NCBI RefSeq assembly: GCF_042679565.1
Contig: NZ_JBHTMY010000004.1
Coordinates: 124,001 to 188,000, forward strand
DNA: 64,000 bases
Origin: Namhaeicola litoreus
GTDB lineage: Bacteria; Bacteroidota; Bacteroidia; Flavobacteriales; Flavobacteriaceae
Direction of reading: 5' to 3'
Shown here in pieces: positions 17,901-25,800 of the stretch. Within the stretch, counting starts at the first letter, position 1; each line of letters begins with the position of its first letter. Both the position numbers and the translations under genes were made by a program. The notes under the pieces were generated by a model, which saw nothing but the letters and a program-made list of their open reading frames with translations, had not been told where the DNA came from and made no database searches.

Positions 17901-18755
17901 ATAGTCAATCCTAATTCTACAACTACATATAGCGTTGAGGTTTCGGACGGAACTATTAGTGATACTGATGAGGTAGTTGTAATGGTTTATAAAGCGCCAA
18001 AAGCGAAGGTTGGGTCAAATAGAACGATATCATTAGGTGAAACAATAGTTTTAACAGCTACAGGTGGAGATAACTATTTGTGGAATACAGGTGAGACTAC
18101 CCCAAGTATTTCCGTAAGTCCAAGTGTTACTACAATATACTCTGTCGTCGTATCGAGCAATGGATGTACATCAGGAGACCAAGTGAAGGTGAATGTCGTA
18201 AAACCGATGCCGCCAAATGCTCAGGCAGGAGAAGATTTAACTATATGTCTTGGGGAATCTATAATTCTTAATGGAAGCGGTGGGGATGAGTATTTATGGA
18301 GCACGGGTGATGATAGTCCTTCAATTACTGTAAGTCCTAATCGAACAACAACATATACATTAAATGTCACTAGAGGAGGACTTAATGATGTAGATGAAGT
18401 TGTGGTAACTGTAATCAATTGTAATTTGAATAATTCAGTTCCTGATGTAAATGTGGTCGAAACTAAAAATAATAGTAGGGATAATTCTGAAAAAATAAAT
18501 ACAGAAAATTTAGATCTTTTGGTTTATCCCAATCCGACAGAAGGAATTATAAATATCCAAGGTAGTAATTCTTTAAAAACTTATAATTTAGTTTTAATGG
18601 ATATGCAAGGCAATGTGATAAGTACTGATTTGTTACAGGAGGATTATGAGGCAAATTTTGGACAAATTGACCTTTCTAGATTTGCCAAAGGTGTTTATTT
18701 GATGCAATTATATAATCGTGAGGAAAAATATGTCGAAAAGGTAGTCGTTATGTGA
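14931..18755 (+). CDS. Secreted beta-helix protein with Ig-like repeats and type IX sorting domain
   Basis: A 1274-residue secreted protein. Residues 1-22 form a signal peptide. Residues about 25-640 are a right-handed parallel beta-helix (YYVSAGGSDLNDG opening, then many N-rich rungs). Residues about 660-1165 hold seven Ig-like modules of roughly 70 residues with the pattern LTASGGTSYKWSTGET. The end (VYPNPTEGIINIQG to KVVVM) is a type A type IX secretion sorting domain. It should be exported by Sec, moved across the outer membrane by the type IX system and anchored or released by PorU. Beta-helices of this kind often bind or cleave polysaccharides, but no catalytic residues can be named. 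It is a tandem paralogue of the 19089-22670 product. Confidence 0.88.
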   Translation: MEKKVRFLFWVVCFLFIELIFAKTYYVSAGGSDLNDGLTESTAWQSLNKINSEMLRFQSGDVIAFRSGDEFYGTLKLTNRNGIKITSYGSGPKPVLTGAESLEGWQKFSNNLWVSTIKKRVNQVFYEGNVLQNARFPHIKDDFSAEENYLKVTKAVNNQTFISDELIGHDDITGAFVQIQSADWIFSSCQIKGFDPGSGRITLDKAPAFSLDKGDNFFIIDHVSLLDREGEWYYDKDSNKLFIYSALNPKKIKVDTSTGNGLDLTNSNNISIENISFNYYSNRGVNALNCDNLSIQNCTFLYCYEASILTKKCLKTSVINSYFKGGMQYCINLNIWEPSTVVSNAIVQGNEIFEFAMLKQATSKNFQTVMAISSHSKGDNISQNKIEKVGYCGIRLHGSEAIVENNFVKDFCLISHDGGGIKTGAPSYDVVSADGSIIRNNITVNRNLGDKWLVAGIYIDDTTKDVLVSGNTISESYWGVYLHNNKRISLLDNKIYNTQKNGLLMVEDRNGVLGEMKGNIVEDNQIFMLKTDETVLRIRNSIGDHFDFARMDNNKYYNPYYNNTVSLKIASSNGRYLNLPDWRKISNKDIKSSNNNFNWQVKNPEDRVRLIYNSEFNDKTFPLGAKNWEDLDGKIYAGNITLKPFSSVILFITDKSVGSIKAHAGEDINLCYGDSAILEASGGTSYKWSTGETSQRITVKPNSTTTYTVEVSNGSISDTDDVVVTVQPMPIANAGPDVTITEGDSATLIANGGDGYLWSTGETVAEIVVSPKATKTYEVIVTQNGCTAVDSVTVVVNSSTTTKGNANIADAGKDQTICAGNSATLTASGGTIFKWSTGETTRSITVNPINTTIYSVEVSDGTISDTDEVLVLVNELPHADAGPNVTIEVGESAVLYATGGDSYLWSTGENTSSIKVSPNTTTIYEVIVTKNGCTSIDSVTVVVNGSATTKGNVNADAGSDQSICEGASAILTASGGTSYKWSTGETSKSIIVNPNSTTTYSVEVSDGTISDTDEVVVMVYKAPKAKVGSNRTISLGETIVLTATGGDNYLWNTGETTPSISVSPSVTTIYSVVVSSNGCTSGDQVKVNVVKPMPPNAQAGEDLTICLGESIILNGSGGDEYLWSTGDDSPSITVSPNRTTTYTLNVTRGGLNDVDEVVVTVINCNLNNSVPDVNVVETKNNSRDNSEKINTENLDLLVYPNPTEGIINIQGSNSLKTYNLVLMDMQGNVISTDLLQEDYEANFGQIDLSRFAKGVYLMQLYNREEKYVEKVVVM
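16920..18420 (+). repeat. Tandem Ig-like modules, period about 426-441 bp
   Basis: Two alternating module types, A (Cys-containing, ICxGxSAxLTASGG) and B (no Cys, GESAxLxATGGDSYLW), repeat in frame. A modules start at about 16920, 17361, 17799 and 18225, giving spacings of 441, 438 and 426 bp. The array therefore reads A-B-A-B-A-B-A. The copies are diverged, so this is an old expansion compared with that in the next gene. Confidence 0.85.
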
Positions 18756-18802
18756 TAATTTCAACTACTTGCGAAATTATAACTTATCAATGACGAATTA
18801 TA

Positions 18803-18848
18803 TCGTAAAAATAGGGGGGTGGCAAAAATGCATACCCCCTTTTTATTT
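18803..18848 (+). terminator. Rho-independent terminator after first beta-helix gene
   Basis: The run AGGGGGG pairs with CCCCCT across a short loop, flanked by A-rich and T-rich arms ending in TTTTTATTT. It lies about 50 bp past the stop at 18755 and separates the two paralogous genes. Confidence 0.65.
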
Positions 18849-18940
18849 GGTCAAAAAATTATAGATATTCTAAATGACTAAAGATTAATAATCATTGGTT
18901 TCGGAATGCATTTTTTTAAAAGTAAAATTTTGACAAGACT

Positions 18941-18973
18941 TTAGATTTCCTTAAGATTTCTTTTTTACGTTTG
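18941..18973 (+). promoter_or_regulatory. Candidate Bacteroidota promoter for second beta-helix gene
   Basis: TACGTTTG at 18966-18973 is an exact match to the -7 consensus TAnnTTTG, with an imperfect TTAG at 18941 near the place of the -33 box. It would give a leader of about 110 nt, which contains the perfect palindrome AAACCGGTTT at 19021-19030. Confidence 0.4.
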
Positions 18974-19088
18974 CGCAATATTAAACCACCAGATCATTTA
19001 AGTTTTAAATGTATCTATATAAACCGGTTTTAGCAAAATTCCCCCCATTTTTATTATGTAAAAAATTAATTTGTAATTATTAATTGCT

Positions 19089-22000
19089 ATGAGATTTTTC
19101 TTTATTTTCTTTTTAGGCGTGACTTTTTCAATGTATAGCCAAACATATTATTTATCGAGTCAGGGTAATGATTCAAGAGATGGAAAATCGCCTTCAAATG
19201 CATGGAAAACATTAGATAAATTGAACTCAAAAATCGGTAGTTTTACATCAGGAACCATTATTCTTTTGAGAAGGGGGGATACTTTTTATGGTACTTTGGA
19301 TATCCGGAACAAAAATAATATTACAATTTCTTCATACGGTTCAGGTGAGGTTCCGATTATTACTGGCGCGAGGTCAATTGGAGCTTGGGTAAGAGAATCG
19401 GGTAATTTGTGGAGTACAAGTAGTCAAAATAATGTTTACCAGGTTTTTAAGAATAAAGATGTTTTATCCAATGGAAGATATCCGAAAATTAAAAACGATT
19501 TCAGCACTGTCGAAAATTACGTTGAAGTAAGTTCGAAAAGTAGCAATACTGTATTTTTTGCTAAAGAATTGATTGGTTTGCCAAATCTAGCTGGAGCCAA
19601 TATTCAAATCCAGTCAAACGATTGGGTTTTTAGTAGTAGAAAAATAGTTGATTTTAATAGTTCTACTGGAAGAATTACTATAGATTCAGCCCCCTCTACT
19701 GCTGTTGATGTGGGGGATCATTTATTTATTGTCAATCATAAAAATTTATTGTCTAAAGAAGGTGAGTGGTCTTATGAAGAAAATTCAAACAAGCTATATT
19801 TGTATTCTTCTAATAGCCCTCAGAATATAGTAATAAATGATATAGCGGATGACGCTATTAATATAGCCAATTCGAATAATGTTACTATTGAGAATATTTC
19901 TTTTAACTTTTTCAAAGGAAAAGCAATTTATGCTAATTCTTGTGATAACTTAAAGGTAGATTCCAATTCATTCAATTATTGTTATGACGGTGCGATCATT
20001 ACTAAAAATAGTTTTGGTACAATTATTACGAAGAACAATATTTTGGGTAGCATGGCTTATGGAATTAATGTTAATATGTGGGACTCAGCGAACCAACCGT
20101 CAAATGCAATAATTCAATATAACGTAATTAAGGATGTCGCGATGCTCAAGCAAGCTACTTCTGGAGATATAAATATACCATTTGCGATTGCGAGTAATGG
20201 GAATGGAAATAATGTCTCATTTAATACCATGGAACGAATTGGTTATTGCGGTATAAGATTATATGGATCTAATGGGTTGATAGAGAAAAACTACATAAAA
20301 GATTTTTGTTTAATCTCTCATGATGGTGGAGGAATAAAAACAGGAGCGCCTACTTACAATGATATAACGGCAGACGGAACAGTGATTAATAGGAATATCG
20401 TTGTTAATAGGGAGTTATCCGATAAATGGTTAGTTGGTGGTATATATATGGATGATCACACAAAAAACATAACAATTACAGATAATACCGTTGTTGATTG
20501 TTATTGGGGAGTGTATCTTCATAACAATAAAAATATAATTCTGGATGGCACTAAAATTTACGACAATTCAAATAGTCAGAATGGAATCTTATTGGCGGAG
20601 GATAAAAGAGGAGTAAAAGGTGGGATGGTTAACAATGTTGTAAAGAATAATGAGGTATTTGTATTAAACAGTTCTGTCACAAGTATGAAAGTTCGGAATG
20701 GTGAGTGGGATCACTATAATTTCGCGACATATACAAATAATAAATATTTCAATCCCTATATGACGGAGTGTGTCGCGTTTAAAATTAATAGTTCGAATGG
20801 GACAAATATGACATTGAATGAGTGGAAGTCATTAACAGGGCAGGATAAAAATTCAACGACAGATAATCTAAACTGGATTCCCAAAAATCCTGAGACTCGA
20901 TCGACGATTGCATATAACTCTGATTTGAAAACTAAGTCTATTCAATTGCCTAATGGTACATGGGAAGATTTACAAGGAAATTTATACTCAGGTAGTATTA
21001 ACCTTGAGTCATTTGGCTCTGCTATCCTTCTATCCTCTAATAAAACTATTAACCCTTCCTTAAATCCTGATGCAGGACCTGATGAAACTATATGTAGGGG
21101 AGAAAGTGTTCAATTGACAGCATCTGGAGGTACGAGTTATAAATGGAGTACTGGGCAAACGTCCAGATCTATTACGGTTAGTCCTAACTCTACCACTATT
21201 TATTCTGTAGAGGTCTCAGATGGTACTTCAAAAGCAAGTGATGACGTTCAAGTTACCGTAACATCAATTAGCGCCAGTGCTGGTCCAAATGTGACGATAA
21301 GTCCGGGAGAAAAAGTAACTCTAACGGCAAGTGGTGGAGATAGTTATTTATGGCAGACAGGTAGTACAAATCCTTCAATCAATGTTAGTCCTCCAAGAAC
21401 ACGTTCCTACTCAGTAACTGTTTATAAAAATGGATGTGAGGAGACGGCAGAGGTTTTAGTCACTGTCGATGATGGATCTAACAATACTGTGCAGCCTAAC
21501 GCTGGTCCTGATGTAACAATATGTAGGGGAGAAAGTGTACAATTAACGGCTTCAGGAGGTACAAGTTATGTGTGGAGTACGGGTCAAACATCGAGATCTA
21601 TCATGGTTAGTCCAAACTCAACTACTATTTATTCTGTAGAGGTCTCGGATGGCACGTCAAAAGCAAGTGATGACGTTCAAGTTACGGTAGCTTCAATTAA
21701 TGCCAGTGCAGGTCCGAATGTATCGATAAGTCCAGGAGAAAAAGTAACTCTAACGGCGAGTGGTGGGGATAGTTATTTATGGCAAACAGGTACTGCAAAG
21801 GAATCTATTACTGTTAGTCCGCCAAATACTCGAACCTATTCAGTAACTGTTTATAAAAATGGATGTGAGGAGACCGCAGAGGTTTTAGTAACAGTGAATG
21901 ATGGATCTAATACTAATATCCAAGCGAATGCTGGTCCTGATGTAGCAATATGTAGAGGAGAAAGCGTACAGTTGACGGCATCAGGAGGGACAAGTTATGC

Positions 22001-22670
22001 GTGGAGTACTGGTCAAACATCAAAATCAATCACGGTAAGTCCCAATTCTACTACTGTTTATTCAGTGGAGGTCTCAGACGGTGTTTCAAAAGCCAGTGAT
22101 GATGTTCAAGTTAGGGTAACAACGATAAATGCTAGTGCAGGTCCTGATGTAACAATAAATCCTGGAGAAAAGGTAACACTTACGGCAAGTGGTGGAGATA
22201 GTTATCTGTGGCAAACAGGTACTGCTAAAGAATCAATTACAGTAAGTCCACCGAGGACACGAACTTATTCAGTAACAGTTTATAAAAACGGGTGTGAAGA
22301 GACTGTTGAGGTGTTGGTTACTGTAGCTGCACAGGCAAAAGCCGAAGCTTCAAAGTATTATTTGCCACCCAGCAGTAATATTGGAGAGGATTCAGTTGCC
22401 AATATTGATGAGTCAATTTTATTAAATGAAAAAGAAGTTGTTGTTTATCCGAATCCAAGTAATGGAGTTTTCTTCATAAACGTTACAAGTGATTCTTACT
22501 TATACAACCTTTATAATATTAGTGGGAATCTATTAGCAACGAAGGAAATTAATCCTCAAGAATCTGTCAAACCTATCACACTTAACTTATCAAGTTTTGC
22601 ATCTGGGATATATTTATTGCAGGTTTACGATAAAGTTCAAGTTTATTCGAGAAAAATTATCAAAAATTAA
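19089..22670 (+). CDS. Secreted beta-helix protein with Ig-like repeats and type IX sorting domain (paralogue)
   Basis: A 1193-residue protein with the same design as its upstream neighbour: signal peptide (1-18), parallel beta-helix to about residue 645, Ig-like modules to about residue 1090, and a C-terminal type A sorting domain (VVVYPNPSNGVFFINV to SRKIIKN). The beta-helix parts of the two proteins align over most of their length, sharing for example FCLISHDGGGIKTGAP and the WGVYLHNNK rung, so the pair arose by tandem gene duplication. Here the Ig-like part is three A-B double modules of exactly 429 bp. It is a predicted cell-surface substrate of the type IX system. Ligand or enzyme activity unknown. 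Confidence 0.88.
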   Translation: MRFFFIFFLGVTFSMYSQTYYLSSQGNDSRDGKSPSNAWKTLDKLNSKIGSFTSGTIILLRRGDTFYGTLDIRNKNNITISSYGSGEVPIITGARSIGAWVRESGNLWSTSSQNNVYQVFKNKDVLSNGRYPKIKNDFSTVENYVEVSSKSSNTVFFAKELIGLPNLAGANIQIQSNDWVFSSRKIVDFNSSTGRITIDSAPSTAVDVGDHLFIVNHKNLLSKEGEWSYEENSNKLYLYSSNSPQNIVINDIADDAINIANSNNVTIENISFNFFKGKAIYANSCDNLKVDSNSFNYCYDGAIITKNSFGTIITKNNILGSMAYGINVNMWDSANQPSNAIIQYNVIKDVAMLKQATSGDINIPFAIASNGNGNNVSFNTMERIGYCGIRLYGSNGLIEKNYIKDFCLISHDGGGIKTGAPTYNDITADGTVINRNIVVNRELSDKWLVGGIYMDDHTKNITITDNTVVDCYWGVYLHNNKNIILDGTKIYDNSNSQNGILLAEDKRGVKGGMVNNVVKNNEVFVLNSSVTSMKVRNGEWDHYNFATYTNNKYFNPYMTECVAFKINSSNGTNMTLNEWKSLTGQDKNSTTDNLNWIPKNPETRSTIAYNSDLKTKSIQLPNGTWEDLQGNLYSGSINLESFGSAILLSSNKTINPSLNPDAGPDETICRGESVQLTASGGTSYKWSTGQTSRSITVSPNSTTIYSVEVSDGTSKASDDVQVTVTSISASAGPNVTISPGEKVTLTASGGDSYLWQTGSTNPSINVSPPRTRSYSVTVYKNGCEETAEVLVTVDDGSNNTVQPNAGPDVTICRGESVQLTASGGTSYVWSTGQTSRSIMVSPNSTTIYSVEVSDGTSKASDDVQVTVASINASAGPNVSISPGEKVTLTASGGDSYLWQTGTAKESITVSPPNTRTYSVTVYKNGCEETAEVLVTVNDGSNTNIQANAGPDVAICRGESVQLTASGGTSYAWSTGQTSKSITVSPNSTTVYSVEVSDGVSKASDDVQVRVTTINASAGPDVTINPGEKVTLTASGGDSYLWQTGTAKESITVSPPRTRTYSVTVYKNGCEETVEVLVTVAAQAKAEASKYYLPPSSNIGEDSVANIDESILLNEKEVVVYPNPSNGVFFINVTSDSYLYNLYNISGNLLATKEINPQESVKPITLNLSSFASGIYLLQVYDKVQVYSRKIIKN
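21072..22358 (+). repeat. Three in-frame 429-bp tandem repeats
   Basis: Each unit starts with GC(A/T)GG(A/T)CCTG, at 21072, 21501 and 21930, exactly 429 bp (143 codons) apart. A unit encodes one Cys-containing module (ICRGESVQLTASGGTSY) and one module with the segment GEKVTLTASGGDSYLWQTG. The units are much more alike than those of the upstream paralogue, which points to more recent expansion or gene conversion. Confidence 0.9.
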
Positions 22671-22687
22671 TGATTTTTGGTTTTTAT

Positions 22688-22707
22688 TTCAATTAAGATT
22701 AATTGAA
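22688..22707. promoter_or_regulatory. 20-bp palindrome between repeat-protein genes
   Basis: TTCAATTAA and its exact complement are separated by GA. It lies 18 bp after the stop at 22670. It has no T-run right after it, so it looks more like a protein-binding site or mRNA-end structure than a normal terminator. Confidence 0.4.
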
Positions 22708-22804
22708 TTATTTAGTGGTTAAGAGAAATGTATTATTAAGGCTATTTAATTAATGTTCAAATTGATTTTTTATTTATATATTTAGATAGATTAGAATATT
22801 TGGT

Positions 22805-22812
22805 TATTTTTG
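22805..22812 (+). promoter_or_regulatory. Candidate -7 promoter box
   Basis: TATTTTTG matches the Bacteroidota -7 consensus TAnnTTTG and lies 28 bp before the start at 22841. No good -33 box is seen at the expected distance, so this is tentative. Confidence 0.35.
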
Positions 22813-22840
22813 TGATAACATTCGTAAACTATCTAAAGCT

Positions 22841-25800
22841 ATGATTAAAAAAATACTTTTTCTAATAATTCTAATTTTTACTGGGTTTAGTTATGGTCAA
22901 GACATTGAGCTAATTACAACATCTTCTTCAAATTCATGGTCACCGGATTTAGTAACTAAAGGAGGAGCAGTATTAGATTGGGAAGCGAGTAATGCATTGA
23001 TTGGTACATTAACTCAGAGTATTGATGATCCTACATTCGATTTTAGTGCGAATAACGGGTCTCCAATTGATATTACGATTTCAAGTGCTGACGGTTTAGG
23101 CAATTTAAGAAATCTTAATTTTGGTATAGATAAGGAAATATCATCCATTGATGTTACTAGCGCAACTGGACTTAGAAATCTTAATTTAAGATTTAATCAA
23201 ATTTCTACTTTAGATTTAAGCCAAAATCCAGAACTGGCAATATTAAATGTCAGGCAAAACTTAAACCTCACAAGTTTAGATTTATCCAATAATCCTCTCT
23301 TAACAACTTTAAGAGCAGATTTTACAGGTTTGACAGATTTAGATCTTTCGAATAATCCCTTGTTAAATTTGGTGGTGGTGCGTTCTTCACAACTTTCTTC
23401 AGCAGCTTTAGATCAGATTTTAATTGATTTGGATAATAATGGCCTTTCGAATGGTCAACTCGAAATCAGAAGAAATGCTGGTGGCTTGACTCCAGCAAGT
23501 ATAGGTGCTTACAATAATCTTATTGGGAAGGGATGGACGATTGATGTCGGGCTACCAAATTTGCAAACATTTGCTCTAACAACAGTATCAAATAGTACTT
23601 CATGGACTCCTCAGCAGGTCGTGAATTCAGGGAACATATTTAGTTGGGAAGCATCCAATCCACTGATAGGGACGATTACACAGAATGTGGACGTACCTAC
23701 ATTTAATTTTGGTGCGAACAATGGTAGTCCTATCAATATAACTGTAACAAGTAACGATGGTTTCAATGGTTTGACGGTTTTAAATTTTGGTTTGGACAAG
23801 AATATTACCTCTATTGATGTTAGTAATGCGAATGCAATATCTATCTTGAATGCTAGGTTTAATCAGATTGGGGCATTAGATGTAAGTCAAAATCCAATAC
23901 TTACCTCATTGGTAATAAGAGGTAACCCTCTAACTAGTATTGATCTGTCAAATAATCCTCTTTTGGCAACTTTAAGGGCTGACGCCACGGGTTTAACTAC
24001 ACTAGATTTATCTAACAATCCTCTTCTAACATTTGTAAGTTTATTTGGATCAAACTTACCATCGGCTGTATTAGATCAGATCGTCATTGATTTAGACAAT
24101 CATGGTTTATCGAACGGATTGTTGGAATTACGGAATAATGCAGGTAGCTTAACCGCAGCCAGTTTGGCTTCCTATAATAATTTAATTTCAAGGGGTTGGA
24201 CAATCGATGTAGCAGCTCCAATAGTTCCGACTACAGAGGTAATAACTATTATCACAAATTCAACAAGTCCTACATGGACAACACAGGGTATTACAAATAG
24301 CGGAGAAGTTTTAACATGGGAAGCTACGAATCCGGTAATTGGAACAATTACTCAAGTAGGTAATGTTCCTTCGTTTGATTTTAGTGGAAATGATGGTTCT
24401 CCAATCACTGTGACGATTACAAGTACAGATGGTTTTGATGGATTGACTTTGCTTAATTTCGGTCAAACTACCAGAGAAATCACTTCTATAGATTTGACAA
24501 ATGCGGAAGCATTGGTTTCGTTTAATTCAAGTTTTAATAATTTAACGACCTTGGATGTTAGTCAAAATAATTTATTGACATTATTGAATTTAAGTAGAAA
24601 TCCAAATCTATCATCACTTGATATTACAAATAATACACAATTAGCTACATTGATAACAGATGGAAGCCAATTGACGGATTTAGATATATCAAATAACACC
24701 TTACTGACAAGAGTAAGTACTCATGCATCAGATTTACCATCTGCTGTATTAGATCAGATCGTCATTGATTTAGACAATCATGGTTTATCAAATGGATTGT
24801 TGGAATTAAGGAATAATGCAGGTAGTTTAACCGCAGCCAGTTTGGCTTCCTATAATAATTTAATTTCAAGGGGTTGGACAATAGATGTAGCGGCTCCAAT
24901 AGTTCCGACTACAGAGGTAATAACTATTATCACAAATTCAACAAGTCCTACATGGACAACACAGGGTATTACAAATAGCGGAGAAGTTTTAACATGGGAA
25001 GCTACGAATCCGGTAATTGGAACAATTACGCAAGTAGGTAATGTTCCTTCGTTTGATTTTAGTGGAAATGATGGTTCTCCAATCACTGTGACGATTACAA
25101 GTACAGATGGTTTTGATGGATTGACTTTGCTTAATTTTGGTCAAACTACCAGAGAAATCACTTCTATAGATTTGACAAATGCGGAAGCATTGGTTTCGTT
25201 TAATTCAAGTTTTAATAATTTAACGACCTTGGATGTTAGTCAAAATAATTTATTGACATTATTGAATTTAAGTAGAAATCCAAATCTATCATCACTTGAT
25301 ATTACAAATAATACACAATTAGCTACATTGATAACAGATGGAAGCCAATTGACGGATTTAAATATATCAAATAACACCTTACTGACAAGAGTAAGTGCTC
25401 ATGCATCAGACTTACCATCGGCTGTATTGGATCAGATCGTCATTGATTTAGACAATCATGGTTTATCGAACGGATTGTTGGAATTACGGAATAATGCAGG
25501 AGAGCTAACATCTGCCAGTTTTACAGCATACAATAATTTAATTGCGAAAGGTTGGGCTATTGATGTTGCAGCACCCGGTCAACCCGGCTCTCAAATTCAG
25601 GTTTCGGGGAATAACATTGTTATTATAAACTCTGGTTCTGCAGATTTAGCTTCAGGAACTAACTTTGGCGAAACATTGTTGGGAAGCCCAATTGTGAATA
25701 CCTTTACTTTAACTAATATAGGAGATCAAGATTTAGTTCTTAGTGGGCCGCTATTTTCAACAAATCCGGCAGCGTTTCAGGTTTCCCAACAACCTGCAAA

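Noticed and set aside
19021..19030. AAACCGGTTT palindrome as a firm operator
   Set aside because: Only 10 bp and single; noted within the promoter entry but not strong enough for its own call.
21072..22358. Regular repeats as a possible CRISPR-like array
   Set aside because: Units are 429 bp, in frame and protein-coding, without spacer-repeat structure or cas genes.
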